Positions 1-15,100 of a stretch of 64,000 nucleotides of DNA are shown here, in pieces. Made by a program: the position numbers and the translations under genes. Numbering within the stretch: position 1 is the first letter of the stretch; every line of letters starts with the position of its first letter. The notes under the pieces are model-generated. The model saw nothing but the letters and a program-made list of their open reading frames with translations, was not told where the DNA came from and made no database searches. Origin of the DNA: Chondrosia reniformis (Eukaryota; Porifera; Demospongiae; Chondrillida; Chondrillidae); the NCBI GenBank assembly GCA_947172415.1, contig OX359200.1, forward strand, positions 2,358,501 through 2,422,500, written 5' to 3'.

Positions 1-191
1 ATCGGTTTTGAAATTTACATCAAAACCAAGCATATTACTACATGGTGGTGACAAAGAAGGTTTCCTGAATATAATTGTGGGCAATTCTGAAAGCTTGGAG
101 TCTTTTACAGTTTACATCAGTAATTTGCTAGGCTGTATTACTGCCACTCAAGTTACTCCTGTTGTGATTAACATCACCAGAAATCTTGATG
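1..191 (+). CDS. Exon 1 (partial), N-terminal segment of the adhesion GPCR
   Basis: Open from the first base in the frame starting at base 2, ending in phase 1 before a GTTTGT donor at 192. The same donor form is used after the exon ending at 10830. The encoded segment has beta-strand-like alternation (FTVYISNLL, PVVINIT) and joins in phase to the FN3 exon at 775. I cannot assign a domain; it may be the tail of another FN3 or Calx-beta repeat. The acceptor lies outside the window or is not recognisable. Confidence 0.5.
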
Positions 192-3100
192 GTTTGTTAG
201 AGATTTATATGATTTCAGGTCATGTGAATAATATTATATCAATACACCATTTTTACATACTACGTACATATCTTGGGATGGTACATCCTTCGACTTTTGA
301 ACATAGTTTGTTTTCGTTTCTTTGTCAAATGTTTCGACCCTGGGGGTGTTCAACAGTGACTGATGGTTGAGTGGAAAAATTGTCTCTATAGAGGATTTTC
401 CCGCCATTTCCACTTCCTGTCATGTCAGGAAGAGAAAAACAGGAAGTATGAATATTAAATCGGTCGAAACGTTTGATGAAGAAACGAAAACAAACTGCGT
501 TTTAAACGCTCAAAAGTTGAAGGATGTACCATCCCAAAGATAAGTTCGATGCAGTTATAAGGAATTCTTCTCCACTGGGCCCAAATGCTCTTTCTGGGAA
601 TTCCACACTTCATCAGTGACCCTGGGAATCTTTGTCTACTGCTTGATCATTTGAATCTTTATTTTATTCTTGATCTTTTGTGATGCCTGTGGTCCTTGGC
701 TGTGATTACTACGTTACATAGATTATATTGTATATTTAGTAAGTCATTAATACTACATATATCAATGTACATAGACATTGGTGGTCCTGTTAATTTGAAG
801 GCCACTATTTTGTCATCATCCAATGTATCCCTGAAGTGGGATCCACCTCCAGTTTGCCCAGATCAGGTTTATCAATATGAAATACTGGGAGTTCCAGGCT
901 TTTTGATGTTAACCAAACTGAATATAAAGCTCAGTGGCTTGACATCTTACACTAACTACTCTGTTTCTGTCTCTGCTTCATATCTACTACATGACCATAC
1001 TGCTGAATCTCAGCCCATTACTGTGACTACTCTATTGGCAGGTGAGATTCGTATGTAGAGACAGTACTCACATATGCTATATTATAACACACATACACAC
1101 TTACGTATGTGTATATGTGTACATCAACCGAATTGTAAATTTCCATTTTTTTATTTTAAATGTATTCTACATACCGAGTACGTATATACCCACTATTAAT
1201 ATTTGAATTTTTTTGTTAATATTTTACTTCTAGCTCCCTCTAGCCTAATGGTTAATTCAGGTACTACTAGTCTCATGGTTAGCTGGGGTGCCATCTCCGA
1301 AGCAATTAGCTATGATATTACTGTACTACATCAAGGGCAAGTAGTTATTAATCGAATAGTGTCAGATCCTGAATTCAATATTGAAGAACTTCAAAGTTTT
1401 ACAAATTATACAGTTATTGTAAAGGGCATAGATGCCTTGGAGAGACATGGCGATATGGCAGTGAATGCAATCAGGACCCTAAGAATTGGTACGTATGTGT
1501 GAATCAATTTTATATGTAATTCACTATTTGGAGTTGTGATACTTAAATATGACCTAATTCTCTATATATTTTTCTTGATAGCCCCCAGCCCACCAATGGA
1601 TGTTATTGCCAATCATTTTAATACCATGAATGCAACTACTTTAGTTGTGTCGTGGCAACCTCCCTCTAGTGCTGGTACTGGTCCCATCACTTACTCTGTT
1701 AATTGCACAAACGGCAGTACTGGTGCATTAGGTGTTACAAATTCAACCACGTACACCTTCTTTGGAGTGATGGCTGGGAATAATTACACAATATCAGTGG
1801 CAGCAAAAACTGATGCTGAATTATCCAGTCCCGTATTAATTGCTTATGTAATTCCTGCTATCTTTTATTGGATTGATGTTAGCCTCTACACTGTATCGGT
1901 TACTGAAGGAAATATAGCAAAGTTAAGAATTGGTGTGGATCCTCCTCTCTCAAAGTCTGCTTCAGTCACTCTTACCTCTTTTGGAGGAAATGCTTCTTCC
2001 GGTATGTAATATTACAGTTACGTACATATACAGACAACTCTTTGCATGTAAATGTAAGTTATTTGTTTTATTTTAAGTATGGACAAGACTACAATTACAT
2101 GTGTATATACGTAGCAACCTACTTATATTAAGTTTTATACGTTCCTACATTGTTTTTTTTTCTAATGTGAATTTCCTCCGTGTAGGACTGGATTACAAAC
2201 CTGGCCCATTTGTTGCTACCTTTAAACCAGGAAAAAGGGATACCATTGTTAATATCATTACTTATAGTGATTCTGAAAGGGAAGAACCCTATGAATATTT
2301 CTATGTTGGACCTGATCAGTGGAGTAGCTTATTAATGCCAAGCTCAGTAGGCAATATTCAAGTGCAGATAGTTGATGTTGAAGGTAAGCCATAACTACAC
2401 TCTAGATATTTCTGTCTATATACTGATATTTTCTCTTTCTTATGGTTTTAGTTGAACCTTCCATTGGATTTTCGGCTGATTCATACAGTGCATATGAAGG
2501 GCAAACTGTAGAAATTGTATTAAGTGCTAATGTGCCTATTACTGCTGATGTGTATGTCCACACTGGGCAGGGAAATAATTCAGGTGAAAATTATTGGCCT
2601 AGATTGGGTAATAATGACATTAATTTTCATATGTTTACTGATTGTTTAATGTGTTGTATAAACTCTACCTACTTATTATGTCATATATTTTTATTGATTT
2701 CACTACATACGTATGTGGGGCATACTTTTATGCAAATACGTATGTGCTAGTCGGTACGTAATTCCATTATTCATGTTTTTATTGCCTTTCATCTATAGTT
2801 GTAGATTCTCAGTATGTTGCTCGTCATATCTACTTCAATTCATCTCAATACAAATCATTTGCTGTTAAACTTTTCAAAGACATTATAATTGAGGGAACAG
2901 AGTATTTTTGGGTTTATATTATATACATTTCTAATCAAGCTATAACCGTAGAAAAAAGAGCAGTAGTGGTCTATATCATGGATGTCAGACGTAAGTAGCA
3001 CTCAAGAACATTAAAACCATTTCATTAAATTAAAGCAGGTACTGTATGTGTGGAATGCCCGGTAAACAAGTTAATGCATTCTTATATTTTATCCTCCTTA

Positions 3101-6100
3101 CAATGTCTTTCTGGTCCTAGTCAAGAAAAGCCGCATGGGAACATGAATGCATATTTTTCTTATTTGGCTGCCTTTTTCCTACTCTTAAACCTACCATTAC
3201 GTTTTTGTGAGGATCCATGGTACAGAGTGGTAAGATATATACTTATGTAAAGGAAGGATCGCCATCGAATACTTACATACCTGTCATGAACCTACGTAAG
3301 ATGATAACCTAGCTGCAATTATATTAACCCATTGAAATAAGGATTGCTTTTTGCGGCATTGAACTTATGTTTTGGATGGTTCACAAATGATATCCTATAG
3401 ATTCCTTGTTATTGATTTTTTGCAAGGGTACACTATAAAGTTTGCCAATATATACATATATATTCATAGTCTTTAATTAATAATGTTCGAAGTGATTATG
3501 TCTGCTGTATTCTGTGTGTTGGTGATTTTTAATTTATGTTTAAGCATAATAGATTGACAACCTTTTTTGGCCAACAGTATTGAAATGCTGCAATTATAGT
3601 CATAATTAACACTCGTGGTACATGCACCAAAACTTAAGCTTTACACCTTGCTATGTTTTCCAGTGATGCAATAAATTTAGTTGTAGTAGTAAATGATGTA
3701 CATATGTGCATATGAAATGATGCTGTAATTATATGTGTATTTTTTATACATATAGCTCCATCAGTGGTGATAAATGCAGGTGGTATTGAAAAGGCTCGAA
3801 ATATGTCAGCGCCAGTGGTAGACTATCCTTCTATTCGATTCAATGTTAATCTTAATAGTTCCTTGAATATAACATGCAAGACAAACTCTGTTAACAATAG
3901 TCTGACTTGGCATAAAGATGGATCACCTGAGCCTCTTTCACTACAACAGCCAGATTATACTATAACACGAAATGGAAACGAAAGCATGCTCATGTTTTCA
4001 GAATTTTCAGTGGCCAGAAATGGCATTTACCACTGTACAGCAGCCATTTTTGGTCACCTAGCTGTAAGCACTAAGCTATTTCTAAATACAGGTTAGTAAA
4101 GGTTGCTTTCCGTAAACAAGTTAAACCAGTTAACAGCTGCAGTTAAAGAGTTGACACATTCAATGATTCCGTTTTTATATTATTGTTTTGGAGAGTTTCA
4201 TCATGCAAGAATTCATCCTTAATCATTTTATATGACCTTGTAACTAAATTATGGGTAGAAAATCATTGCACAAGGAATCCTTACAAAGCATATTGAAATT
4301 CAAAGTTACCATTATTTCAACTTGAACAATTTAATGATGTAAAATATTTTCATTCATTCTGTGTTAGGAGATAATTGAAAGCTAAGAGTTGAACAGTGTA
4401 GTATGCATCAGTATTTCCATGTTTATCATAGGTGAAATGTCTATCATTTTATCTGATGCCATACAAACTAAAGGGCCATTGCAGTTATTATTGGATCCCC
4501 CAAAAGCAAGTTTAATAACTGTAATCGCAAGGGGATCATTCAGAGAAATTGTTTGGTATAAAGATGGAATTCCCCTGTTCAAGAACCAAACTGATGTATA
4601 TTATGCTAACTTTGGTCAGACATTACAAATTTTAAATGGAAGTGTTAATCTGTTAGATGCCTATCATGATCTAATTGGAACTTACACTGCAGTATTATAT
4701 GGTACTACAGTTTTCTCTAACTTGACCATTTACGATGCAGTGGAACCAATTTCTGTATGGATACCAGGTAATAAGTTAGTTCCTTTACTAAATGCATGGC
4801 AAAGTATACTCTCTACTTTCACTTTTATTTGAAAACAGATATCAATATTTCAGTTTCTGATAAACAAAATCTTGGAGATGATTTGCAACTTGGATATGGT
4901 GAATTGTTGGCTTTGATTTGCAGAGTAAGCAGTGATTATCGTGCTGAAGTTCAGTGGAATTTCATTGGGCCTGATGCTCCAGCTTACATAACATCGCAGC
5001 CCAAACTGCTTGATTCTACAGCTTATGACTACATCCTGCATTTATTTGGATATAATGTCACTTCAGATTTCACTGGCCAATATTGCTGCAGTGGTACAGT
5101 TATACTGGAATCCTTTGTAGAGAGCAAGTCAGCAGAGCAAACTTGTGTTAATGTTGCTGTTCTTCGTAAGTGTGTTATATATTTATCTCTACCTAAATAT
5201 AACACTTACGTGTATAAGACTTGCATATATACGTAGATAGACTGTTTAAGCTTAAGGTTTACACTAAAATATATGTTATACTGGTAAGTAGGCTATCATG
5301 CATTTTCTATTAATATATAGTCATATATGCAGGCTCAAAAGATTATACAGACAATAGTTCTGGTAGCTTTTATGCTTTATTTCTCATTCTTCTCAATCCT
5401 CAAAAGTGTTGTGGTTAACAAATAAACTTTATTTTGTTATATACACTATGATTCAGGCATATATGGGATTTTCTCAAATGTAGAAATTTGATTTTTTTTT
5501 CTATTTGTGTTTCTATGGCTAATGACAGTAGAACTAGTGGAAATAATGATAATCCAATTCAGCTACATTTATTCCATACAGCTAACCATGTAGAATTGGC
5601 ATACTATAATTTAAGTTACTTATCCATACACATTACTACTATGTTTGGGTGCAACATCCACTACTGAATTCAGCTATCCATGGTACACCCAAACACAGAA
5701 GTGATGTGTATGAATAAGTAACCTAAATTTTCGTATGCCAATTCTGTATGGTTGGCTCTGTGATCACTTTCTTGTTTCAATACTATTTTAAGATAAACTA
5801 TTCATTATGGCAACACTAGCCATCCCAAATTTTAACTTCATTTTTATTTTACCCAAATACATATAAACGTAGGTATATACATACGTTTATTAGAGTCGTA
5901 AAATATCTGTTGGCAAACTCTCCTGCAACCTGTGTGCGATCAATCCGAAACACTGGACTATTATGGCATACCACATGGGGAGTGTCATATGGATGGACAA
6001 CGATTAACCTGACCCGAGAAAAGAACACCGCAAGGACTCCATCCATTATGGAAAAAATGGCCATCTCTTTCGAGTGTTTACATAGAGGGTGGTCTTCGGA

Positions 6101-9100
6101 AGTGATGCCATCAGAAAGTCTGTCATGAAAGCACTGAACGGGAAGACCACCTTTCACAGTCTTCTCTGTTCATTATTTACATAAATACGCATACTAACTT
6201 ATGTACACTCTGTAGAACTGTAAGTATTTATAGGAGGGCAGTAGACAAAAGTGTTGTCTTTTTCCCTTTCCCTTAACAAAAGTACTTTACACTATTTCTA
6301 ACACACTGGTTGTCCATTTAATCGGACTTCAGGGCCCCTCAGCTAAGATTAGACTGTGGTTACTTTACTTGGCTGGTTGATGTAATCTGTACCAGTGATT
6401 ATTTTGCTTATCACTTAACCCTATGTAGTAAACATAGTATTTTACCGAAAGTTTAAAGATTTTTGAAGATATCTGTATACATTGTGAAAATTTAAGGTGA
6501 AATCTTAATAAATTAATCAATCAATCAATCAGCACCATAGCTTATCTCCTATGCAGGAGGTCACCGCTATATAAATACAATAATTATTACTACAATTTGA
6601 GTTTGTACTATAGCTAGAAACTGTCTATCCATTTCTTTCTTGATCTTCCTCTTGGCCTTTTCCCTACGATTCCTCAGTGTACACCTGCTTCACTAGTCTG
6701 CCATCTTCCATCTTCTCCAACTTCTTTGCTCTTTGTTTCCTTTTCGCTTTCTCCATCACCTCCTCTTGCCTTACTACCTCCCTCACATCTGCATTCCTTA
6801 CTCTGTCAATCCTTGTCACTCCTTCTACTCTTCTCAGATAAGCCATTTCTGTTGCCCCTAGTCTGCTCTCATATCTCTTCATCATTGTCCATGTTTCACT
6901 GCCATACAGCATGGTTGGTATCACCATTACATTGTATACCGTCATCTTCGTGGCTTTCTTCAACTCCCTTCTTTCTAGCACCTCCTTTCTCATAGCTCCT
7001 ATCACTCTGGCCGCTGCACCCACTCTGTGTTCAATTTCCTCTGCGCATGTCTCATCTGCACTCAGGATAGCTCCTAAGTATTTCATGTTTTGCACTTGTT
7101 CTATCTCTTCCCCATCCACACACACTTTGCAGTCTTCTCCTTGCTTACTAACCATCATCACTTTAGTTTTGCCCCAATGTATCTTCATTCCCCAATTACT
7201 CATTGCCTTCTTTAACTCCCTCAAATTTCTCTCCATGTCCTCCTTCCTATCTGTTAGTAGCATCATGTCATTCGCACACTAGCACTATACTCACTTCAGT
7301 AGTTGACATCCTCACACCTCCTACAAAGCTCTCTATTCCCTCTCTCACTATCTTATCCATAAACACATTAAATAGCCATGGTGACATGACACAGCTCTGC
7401 CTCATTCCTTGTGTTACTGGAAACCAGTCTGACAACTCATCCTTTAACACAAGCCTCACTCTTCTTGTACAATGATCTAATGGCCCTCAGCAGTCTTCCC
7501 TTCACACCATATCCCTCTAACACATTCCACAGCTTATCTCTACCCACCCTATGGTAGGCCTTTTCCAAATCCCCACATGCCACCACCATCTTCTAGTTCT
7601 TCTCTAACATCTTCTCACTCATTTGTCTTATGGTAAAGAGCTGGTCCATGCAACTTCTGCCCTTTCTAAAGCCCCCCTGAGCTTCAAATACCTTCCTTTA
7701 CATCACATCTCTTGTCCTTTCAACCAGTATCCTCGCACAGACCTTACTTGGGATGCTGAGGAGGCTATGCCCCGTTAGATCTCACACTTCAACTTGCTTC
7801 CTTTCTTATGTACTGGCACGATTACTGCTCGTCGCCAGTCTTCTGGAACTTGTCCATTTTCCCATGCCAGACACATTATTCTATGAAGCCACTTCACCAC
7901 TACCGTCCTTCCAGCCTTCAACATCTCTGCACTAATCCCACATATACCTGCCATTTTTCAGCTTCGATATGGCTACTTCTACTTCCTCAGCCATAACAGG
8001 TACCCTCTCCACCTCCTCTTCAGGTTGCTCCTCCCTGTCTAGTTGGTTATCACTCTGGCCCTGAGTACCCTCTTGCAATAGATCACTAAAATATGCCTTC
8101 CATCTTTTACAAATTCCTTCATTATCTACTATCACCTGGCCACTTTCATCACATATTTTCCCCGCTACATCTGCTCTACTTTCACTATGTGTGCGGACCC
8201 TACTCCAGAACCTTTTCTGATTCTTTTGGAAGTCATCCTGTAATGATCTGCCAAGCTCAACCCATTCCTCATTTCTTGCACGTCTCACCACTCTTTTTGC
8301 TTCCTTTTTTGCCTCTAGTGTCTGCTGCAATTTCAAATAAGCCTTCTTATTCTTTATTGCCCACATACACATAGCTAGCACCGTCAATTACCTTCATGCC
8401 ATTTCCCCTTCCTTTCGTCTCGCTAAGGCCAAGTATATCTAGATTGTATCTTTTCATTTCCCGAATCAGCTCTTCTTCCTTGTTCCTAACAGATCTAACC
8501 TTCCAGGTACCTAATCTATACACTTTATCTTTATCTTCATTCTTCATCAGCGATAACATCTTAATTTCTTAGTTGGGTTGTCAAATCAAAGACAGATATC
8601 CCAACGCGAAGGCTCAAATCGCCACCATATATTTTTTCATAAATTTAAAAATTCCTATTTTGTAAAGCTACTGAAAAGGGACCAAATTAGTAAGGATGAA
8701 GGTGCCCAAAACTGCATTGAACAGATAAATTATATCTTTTGCTGTGTATACCTGATGTACGAAGTTACTATCCCCGACGAAATCACTTCTACAACCATTC
8801 CCACTTTAGCATCTGTTTCTAAGACCAAAAAATGGAGACATTAGCTATTCTTCCTCTTGTTATTGTTACATCCTACTGCATACAATGCATCCCTTCATCT
8901 TTTTTATCATTTTTCAAAATATAACCTCATTGAACGATTGTATGGGAATAAAAGTGGAAATGATTGGATATGACAAGAAAATGAGAACATTTTTTCTTTT
9001 TCTTTAGATCCACTTCAGCCCCTGAATACTACGTATCTTGTCCATGATCCTTTGAAGCATCTTGTACTTGCTGTTCAAGCTAATTTTGTTATTCTTCAAA

Positions 9101-12100
9101 ACATTACTTGGAGTAGAAATGGGAATGTTCTTCCATTGAAAAATATAGCAACCTTTATTATACCTGCCAGTAATGTTGAGGATTTCAGTGATTTAACTTC
9201 ATCAGGAGGTCCTCCACCAACTGAAAAGCCAAGTGCTGCAGGAAATTTATCTCTTAATGAGACTTCATATGGAGGCATATACACTATTTTAGGCATCTCC
9301 CATCAGTCTGTCGCATATGAAACTATATACTTTGTAGGCGAACTAGGTGAGTTAAATTTGTTAGTTTAAACCATCTGAGTTTCAACAGTTTCCTTTTTTC
9401 TTCAGTACCTCTAATAATTCTCCCTTTGGATTCTCATGTTGTGATAAAACTGAAAGGTGGCCGTACTAAGGTAACACTTGGTTGCAACATTACTGGATTC
9501 CCTCCAGCTCAACTATTCTTTTGGAACAAAGTTGATCCTACCACTAATTATCTGGAAGTGGTTTCATCTGAATTAGTTTCAGTTTCAACTAACATTACTA
9601 CAAATGGCATCTATCCTCAAAGTGATATATCAGAGGTCACAATAACTGTGACAGAAGTGCAGACAGTAGAATATCGGTACAGTGTGTATATACATTCCTT
9701 AATATTGTGTCTTGTACTAATGGTTGACTTCTTTGATTATTATTTACAATTTTATAGCGCATACATACATATATAAAATATACCATAAAAACATTGGATC
9801 CCTATGTCACTGTTTTACGTTTCATTATCTGTAAGGTGCTATGGCTCAGTAGTAATACCTTCTCTCAGGCAACACCCATTTCAGAGTTGGGCAGCAATTA
9901 AGGTGATAGCTATTGGTATGTAAGTTGATAATTTATATTAGATGTTCTTCTTAATTCCCTATAATTAAACTGTTTTCTGATTTTTTATAGATAAATTTCA
10001 ATGATCATAACATCACGTTCCTTACACAAGATGTCTGGTCCTTTCTCTTTAGATTTCACTAATCCTTGTGATCAGTCAAACCCTTGCAGCCACATCTGTC
10101 TACCTCAAAATGCTACCTCAGCATATTGTGTTTGTCCCCTTGGGACTTACTTGCTTGAAGACCAGTATACATGTGCTGATATAGGTGAGGAATGACTTAA
10201 GTACGTGCCTATATACGTACATACGTGGCTTCAAGTTCATGCTCAAGCTAATGTACTTGGATATAGGATAATGACTGAAGTCACAAATTTTTGTTTGATG
10301 TTTTTCTGTCAATATATCTAATCGATTGAAAACCAATTGGTACTTTCTAATGGTATACATATATAATATTTCCTAAGTATTGTCATCAAATCTTACACCA
10401 ATATGTAATCATTTTACACCTGCTTGTTTTTGTGTATACCTAATCTATTAGGGTATACTGTTGTAAGACATATTTATAGATCAAGATTACTATACATTCC
10501 CCTAAAAACAACCCCTTTTAATTTCATTAACAGATCCCTCCATTGTTGCACAAGAGGAACAGGTGACTGTAATAACAGGAGAAATAGCAACCCTTGGATG
10601 TGTCCCTAAAGGAATCAGCCTAGCTGAAAGCAGAGTAAGGTGGATGGTCAATGGTACTTCTCTTCATGATATGAACATTCTTAAAGATAAAATAACATAT
10701 GAAAGTGATAGCTACTTAAAACATAAACTAATCATCTCTCTAACTGAGCCAGAGCTGCAAGGAACATACACATGTCAGTTAGAGGAGTATCCACAGGTAG
10801 CAGCCCAGATATCCCTGAAGATATTACCAGGTTTGTTGTTATTTGGTTAAAAAAGTATATACAATTTAAAAGACAAAATGTGATTAATGCAATGTGGAAG
10901 TTGGGTTTAGTACAGATGTCAGCTGTATTTTTTTTTCCAGTTTTTCTGATATGTACAAGATTTTCCTCAGATCCCTGAGGACCTTTATCTCCTCCTAGAT
11001 AGCCTTGGGTGATGGTCTTTGTAAGTGCAGATTGAAATGTATGACTTTTCTTATTCTTATATAATGGTGCAATCACTGCAAAATTGATTGGTAGAGTACA
11101 CTTGGCCTAATCTGCCAAATCGTGTAATCGGCCAATCTTTACCTGTATTATAAAATTATGAAGAAGATCCACCAACCCAAATAACTGCCATTCTTCATTG
11201 TGTTTGATGTCACTTCATTAGTTGATATGGTTTTCGTAATGCTTAATCCGCAATCATTATTTATCAGTTCAGTCATGCACAAATATAACACTTAAGTCAT
11301 ATATGTAATACCTCAGAATTTGTTATGTGTAGTTTTCTACTATGATGGCTTCAATTTTATTATTTTATGGAAATTATTATATATTACATTAATTAAAATT
11401 TTATATTCCACTAAAGAATGAATGCAATAGACTAGTTCTATTGTATAGTCTGCCTAAATGTGCCTGAGCCAATTACAGAGGATTAAGTGCACTGAATATG
11501 AAGAAGCTGCATCCAATGTGACACTGCCTTCTTATTTCAGAAATACGAAAGCTATTACATTTGGCACAGGGATTCTGTTAGCAGTAATTTCTGTGGTAAC
11601 ACTTGAGGTGTGTACAGAGTAATGGACAGAAACCCACCCTAGTATTAGGACATGAGAGAACCCTGAGAGGTTTCCTGAATATAATTGATAATTTCTGTAG
11701 CTAGCTGCTGATCACATAGGTTGGTTTTATTCACCCGGATGCATGTTTTTGTGATCTAGACTGGTGTTGAACAAATTATTGTGGGTACCCATTATTTCTT
11801 AATGCCCTGAATATATAATGTGCTTCATATAAGCAAGTATTGTAGGGTTCAAGTGACTATTGAATAGACAATCTAATCCTTTAAGGACTTAACATATTTA
11901 AAGGGAACAGGGCTCAACAGCCACCAGGGACTAACATGAGGTGCCCTTCCCCAGTGACCCTAGGAATCTTTGTCATTTTATTGTTCTTGAACTTGATCTT
12001 TTGTGAATCCATGGCTCTCTATGTTAAATCTAGGGGTCCTAAATTCTCAATTCTGGTGCCAGAAGTTGAGTATGCCCTCTTTCAGGTATTTTAAGACAGG

Positions 12101-15100
12101 TTCCAAGATAAATCAAAGCCCACTGTCTATGTATTTTGCAACAAGTACGTATGTATTCCTCACATAATGTATAGGGTCGCAAGGGTTAGCGGTCTCTTAT
12201 TTGTAATATTTATAATTGACTAATAATATATTTCTATATATTAGACTTCCTATATCTTCTGTAGGGTGTTACCCAGATGCTTTTAGGTTGAGTTCTCCAG
12301 TTGGTACTGAGTTAAGGACCCCATGTAATGATATGCATCCAAGTTTTAATCCAAGAGGGTCTGTAGCATGGGTGTGTAAAGGACATCTTGACTGGCAAGG
12401 AGACTTTTCAGCTTGTACCCTCAAAATGAACCAAGAAAATTCAATTGCTATACTCCAGTATTTAGTATATGGAATAAAGATTCAGGATGTTAATGAGACT
12501 GAGGTTCTCTTCACTGTAAGCACCAAATGTTTGGTTATGTTTGTCATGGAAGTTAAGAATATATTTACATATATGTATGAGTCATATCTGATACATTCCA
12601 TCATAACTAAATATTTGTGTTCATTTAGTAGTTAGTTGGATAACTGATAATTGCGAGGACTGGATGATCTTAATGCCATTTAAAATGTAGGGTCTTATAT
12701 ATACAATTGTAGTGCAGAAAGTTGAAAAAGGTGTGAAATATGACACATTTAAAAATCTATTTTTTTAAAAGGGATGCAGGTCAAATTAAATTTTATGTTT
12801 GGGTATATAATATACGTATGTATTCTGTAAGAAAGCATACCATATAGCAAGAAATTTTAAAGGATGCAAAGTTTCAAGAAAACACCACCTGACGCTCCAG
12901 AAGATATTTTTGTGGCTTTTATTTTCGAAACGACACAACCAACAAGGAAGTTATGGCCATTAAAGAATCTGTCCTATATAAATTTTTCTGTTTTTATTTT
13001 TGTGGTACCCATCTGCAAATACTGTGACATTTTGTACCATGCCAAATATTCCCGCTATACAGTATATAATAGGGAAATAACCCTGGAGGGAGCTTCGGAT
13101 GAAGATACAGAAATCTCTTCTCTTTCTTCTTCTGCTCCACTGGGCCCGACAGCTTTTTATGGGAATAATATATATATATATACGTATATGTATGTAATAT
13201 ATCTACATATTAGTAATTCAATTAATTTTTAAAAAGTATTCCCACATGTCATAAAGAGGAAAACATGAAAGAAACAATTGCTTAGAATCAAATCTAGAAA
13301 AGCTCCTCTTCGCCACCAGTGAACTCCAACTGAGTTATACTGCCACAACAACATTCCAATTCATACTTTCCTCTTACACTATATAACTATGCATAAATTT
13401 AATAATAGTCCTTATACTACAGTGGCTTTGCTTTTTTCATTACATTATTTTAATAGCATTAGGACTTGTAATAAACATCAGATTGTAGCAAATAAACTCT
13501 TAGTAGGAGACACTATAAAAAGAAAGATTTAGGCATTGTTCACAACCTTTTAAATTGACTCCTATACACCTTCATTCCTTTATATGTACTAGAATTTATA
13601 TTTTGCAAAAAATCTGTTATATGCAAGTGAAAGCTATCTATTTTCCTTTTATTCAATATGTTGTTCACATATCACAGTCTATTTTTTTCCAAGTTGGTCC
13701 TTTGTCAAACTCATACCTAATCTGATGTTATGTAATCTTTAAAGTCTCTTAAATTTTTCTTTCTCAACTACAGCTTGAGAACCACATTCTTTCAACAATT
13801 ACCACAAAGGATTTTCTATTAAAGGACTTAATATTTGCATATATTGGACCTTCAAATATCAGTGAAGACTTGATCTTTGTGCTAACAATGGAATTTAGCG
13901 GAGATTCTAATTCACCTCTAGAATTGAGAAATTCATGGTTTATAATGTTTGGATCCAATATTGCTGATCCCTATTATTTAGGATCCCCTGTATTCATTCC
14001 CAGTGGTAAGAATATTTCTGGAGTTAGGGACATGATAAGTCATCTGTAGGATCTCTGTCAGTACGGTTTTCTTTTTATCATCTCTATAGATTACTGCTCC
14101 TGCCCAAATCTGTTGTCTGATCTCAATGAATTAATTGCTAATGGAATGCAAGCTTCTATACAATGTTGCCGTGCTCCTCCCTATGTCATATCACCTTGCA
14201 ATTGTAGCATTCCTTTTGTACCAGACTCCTGCAATGTGAGTTAAGCAATATGTATAAGCCAAAAATAGTGTTTTACTATATCTCTCCAACTGGCTAAAAG
14301 GAAATGCTCTGAAATAACAAATGTAACAGTATTGCTAATTTATAGTTGATTTCCGTCAAAAAATAGATGATTCACCAACCATGTTGCTCACAGGTTATTT
14401 TATTATTGTAAAGGAGAGTTTCCTGAATGTTTTGAGGGTTTAGAAATTGTTTCCGCCAAAAATTGTACTTCTAGATTTTCCTACATTCATTTGAAATCAG
14501 ATTAACTATTAGGCTATTCTTCATATCTTATATGTCAAATTATGTTTGGAAGAAGGCATATAAGTTCCACAGGACACATTGACCATTATATGTGAAACAA
14601 TCCCAACACTGGGTATGTACCTACTGTAATGGATACTATTTTAGTGTGCAACACCAAAATTGTTTACAAACATGTACCTGCAAATAATTTTCCTCCCAAA
14701 CAAAAATAATACTTTATTTAGTACAGTGCACTCCGCCTAATCTGCCATCGCTTTATCCGCCAAACCACACAATCCGCCAACCTTCTCCTGCGCGAATTCA
14801 TTTGTATTACAAAACTATATAGATCTGCCAATAACCCATAAATCTGCCATCCGCCATGACATCAATTCCATGTAATATATTGTTTACGTACCACTTAATC
14901 CGCCATCGGCCCTTTTAACGCTTATGTAACACCTCAGGATTTGCTACAATTGTCTATATTAATTATTGTGTCAAAACATTCAAGGACTAATTTATCTATT
15001 TTTGTACATATATAGTTATATGTATAGTAAAATCTTACACTTTTATGCACATAGTATTATATAAATTTTATACATTTTCAATGAGAAAATTCGTATTTAT

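Noticed and set aside
3050-3250. 66-codon frame as an exon between Calx-beta 2 and Ig1
   Set aside because: Neighbouring exons already join in phase, and the frame has no matching acceptor and donor.
5849-6157. 102-codon minus-strand ORF
   Set aside because: No motif, no splice context, and the plus strand is also open over the same GC-rich patch.
9836-9902. Exon 13 ending at the GTGATA donor (9903)
   Set aside because: It would end in phase 0, while the EGF exon needs phase 1. The stronger GTATGTAAG donor at 9916 gives phase 1.
12864-13232. 122-codon plus-strand frame as an extra receptor exon
   Set aside because: No splice sites in the phase required between exon 16 (ends phase 0) and exon 17 (starts phase 0), and no domain pattern.
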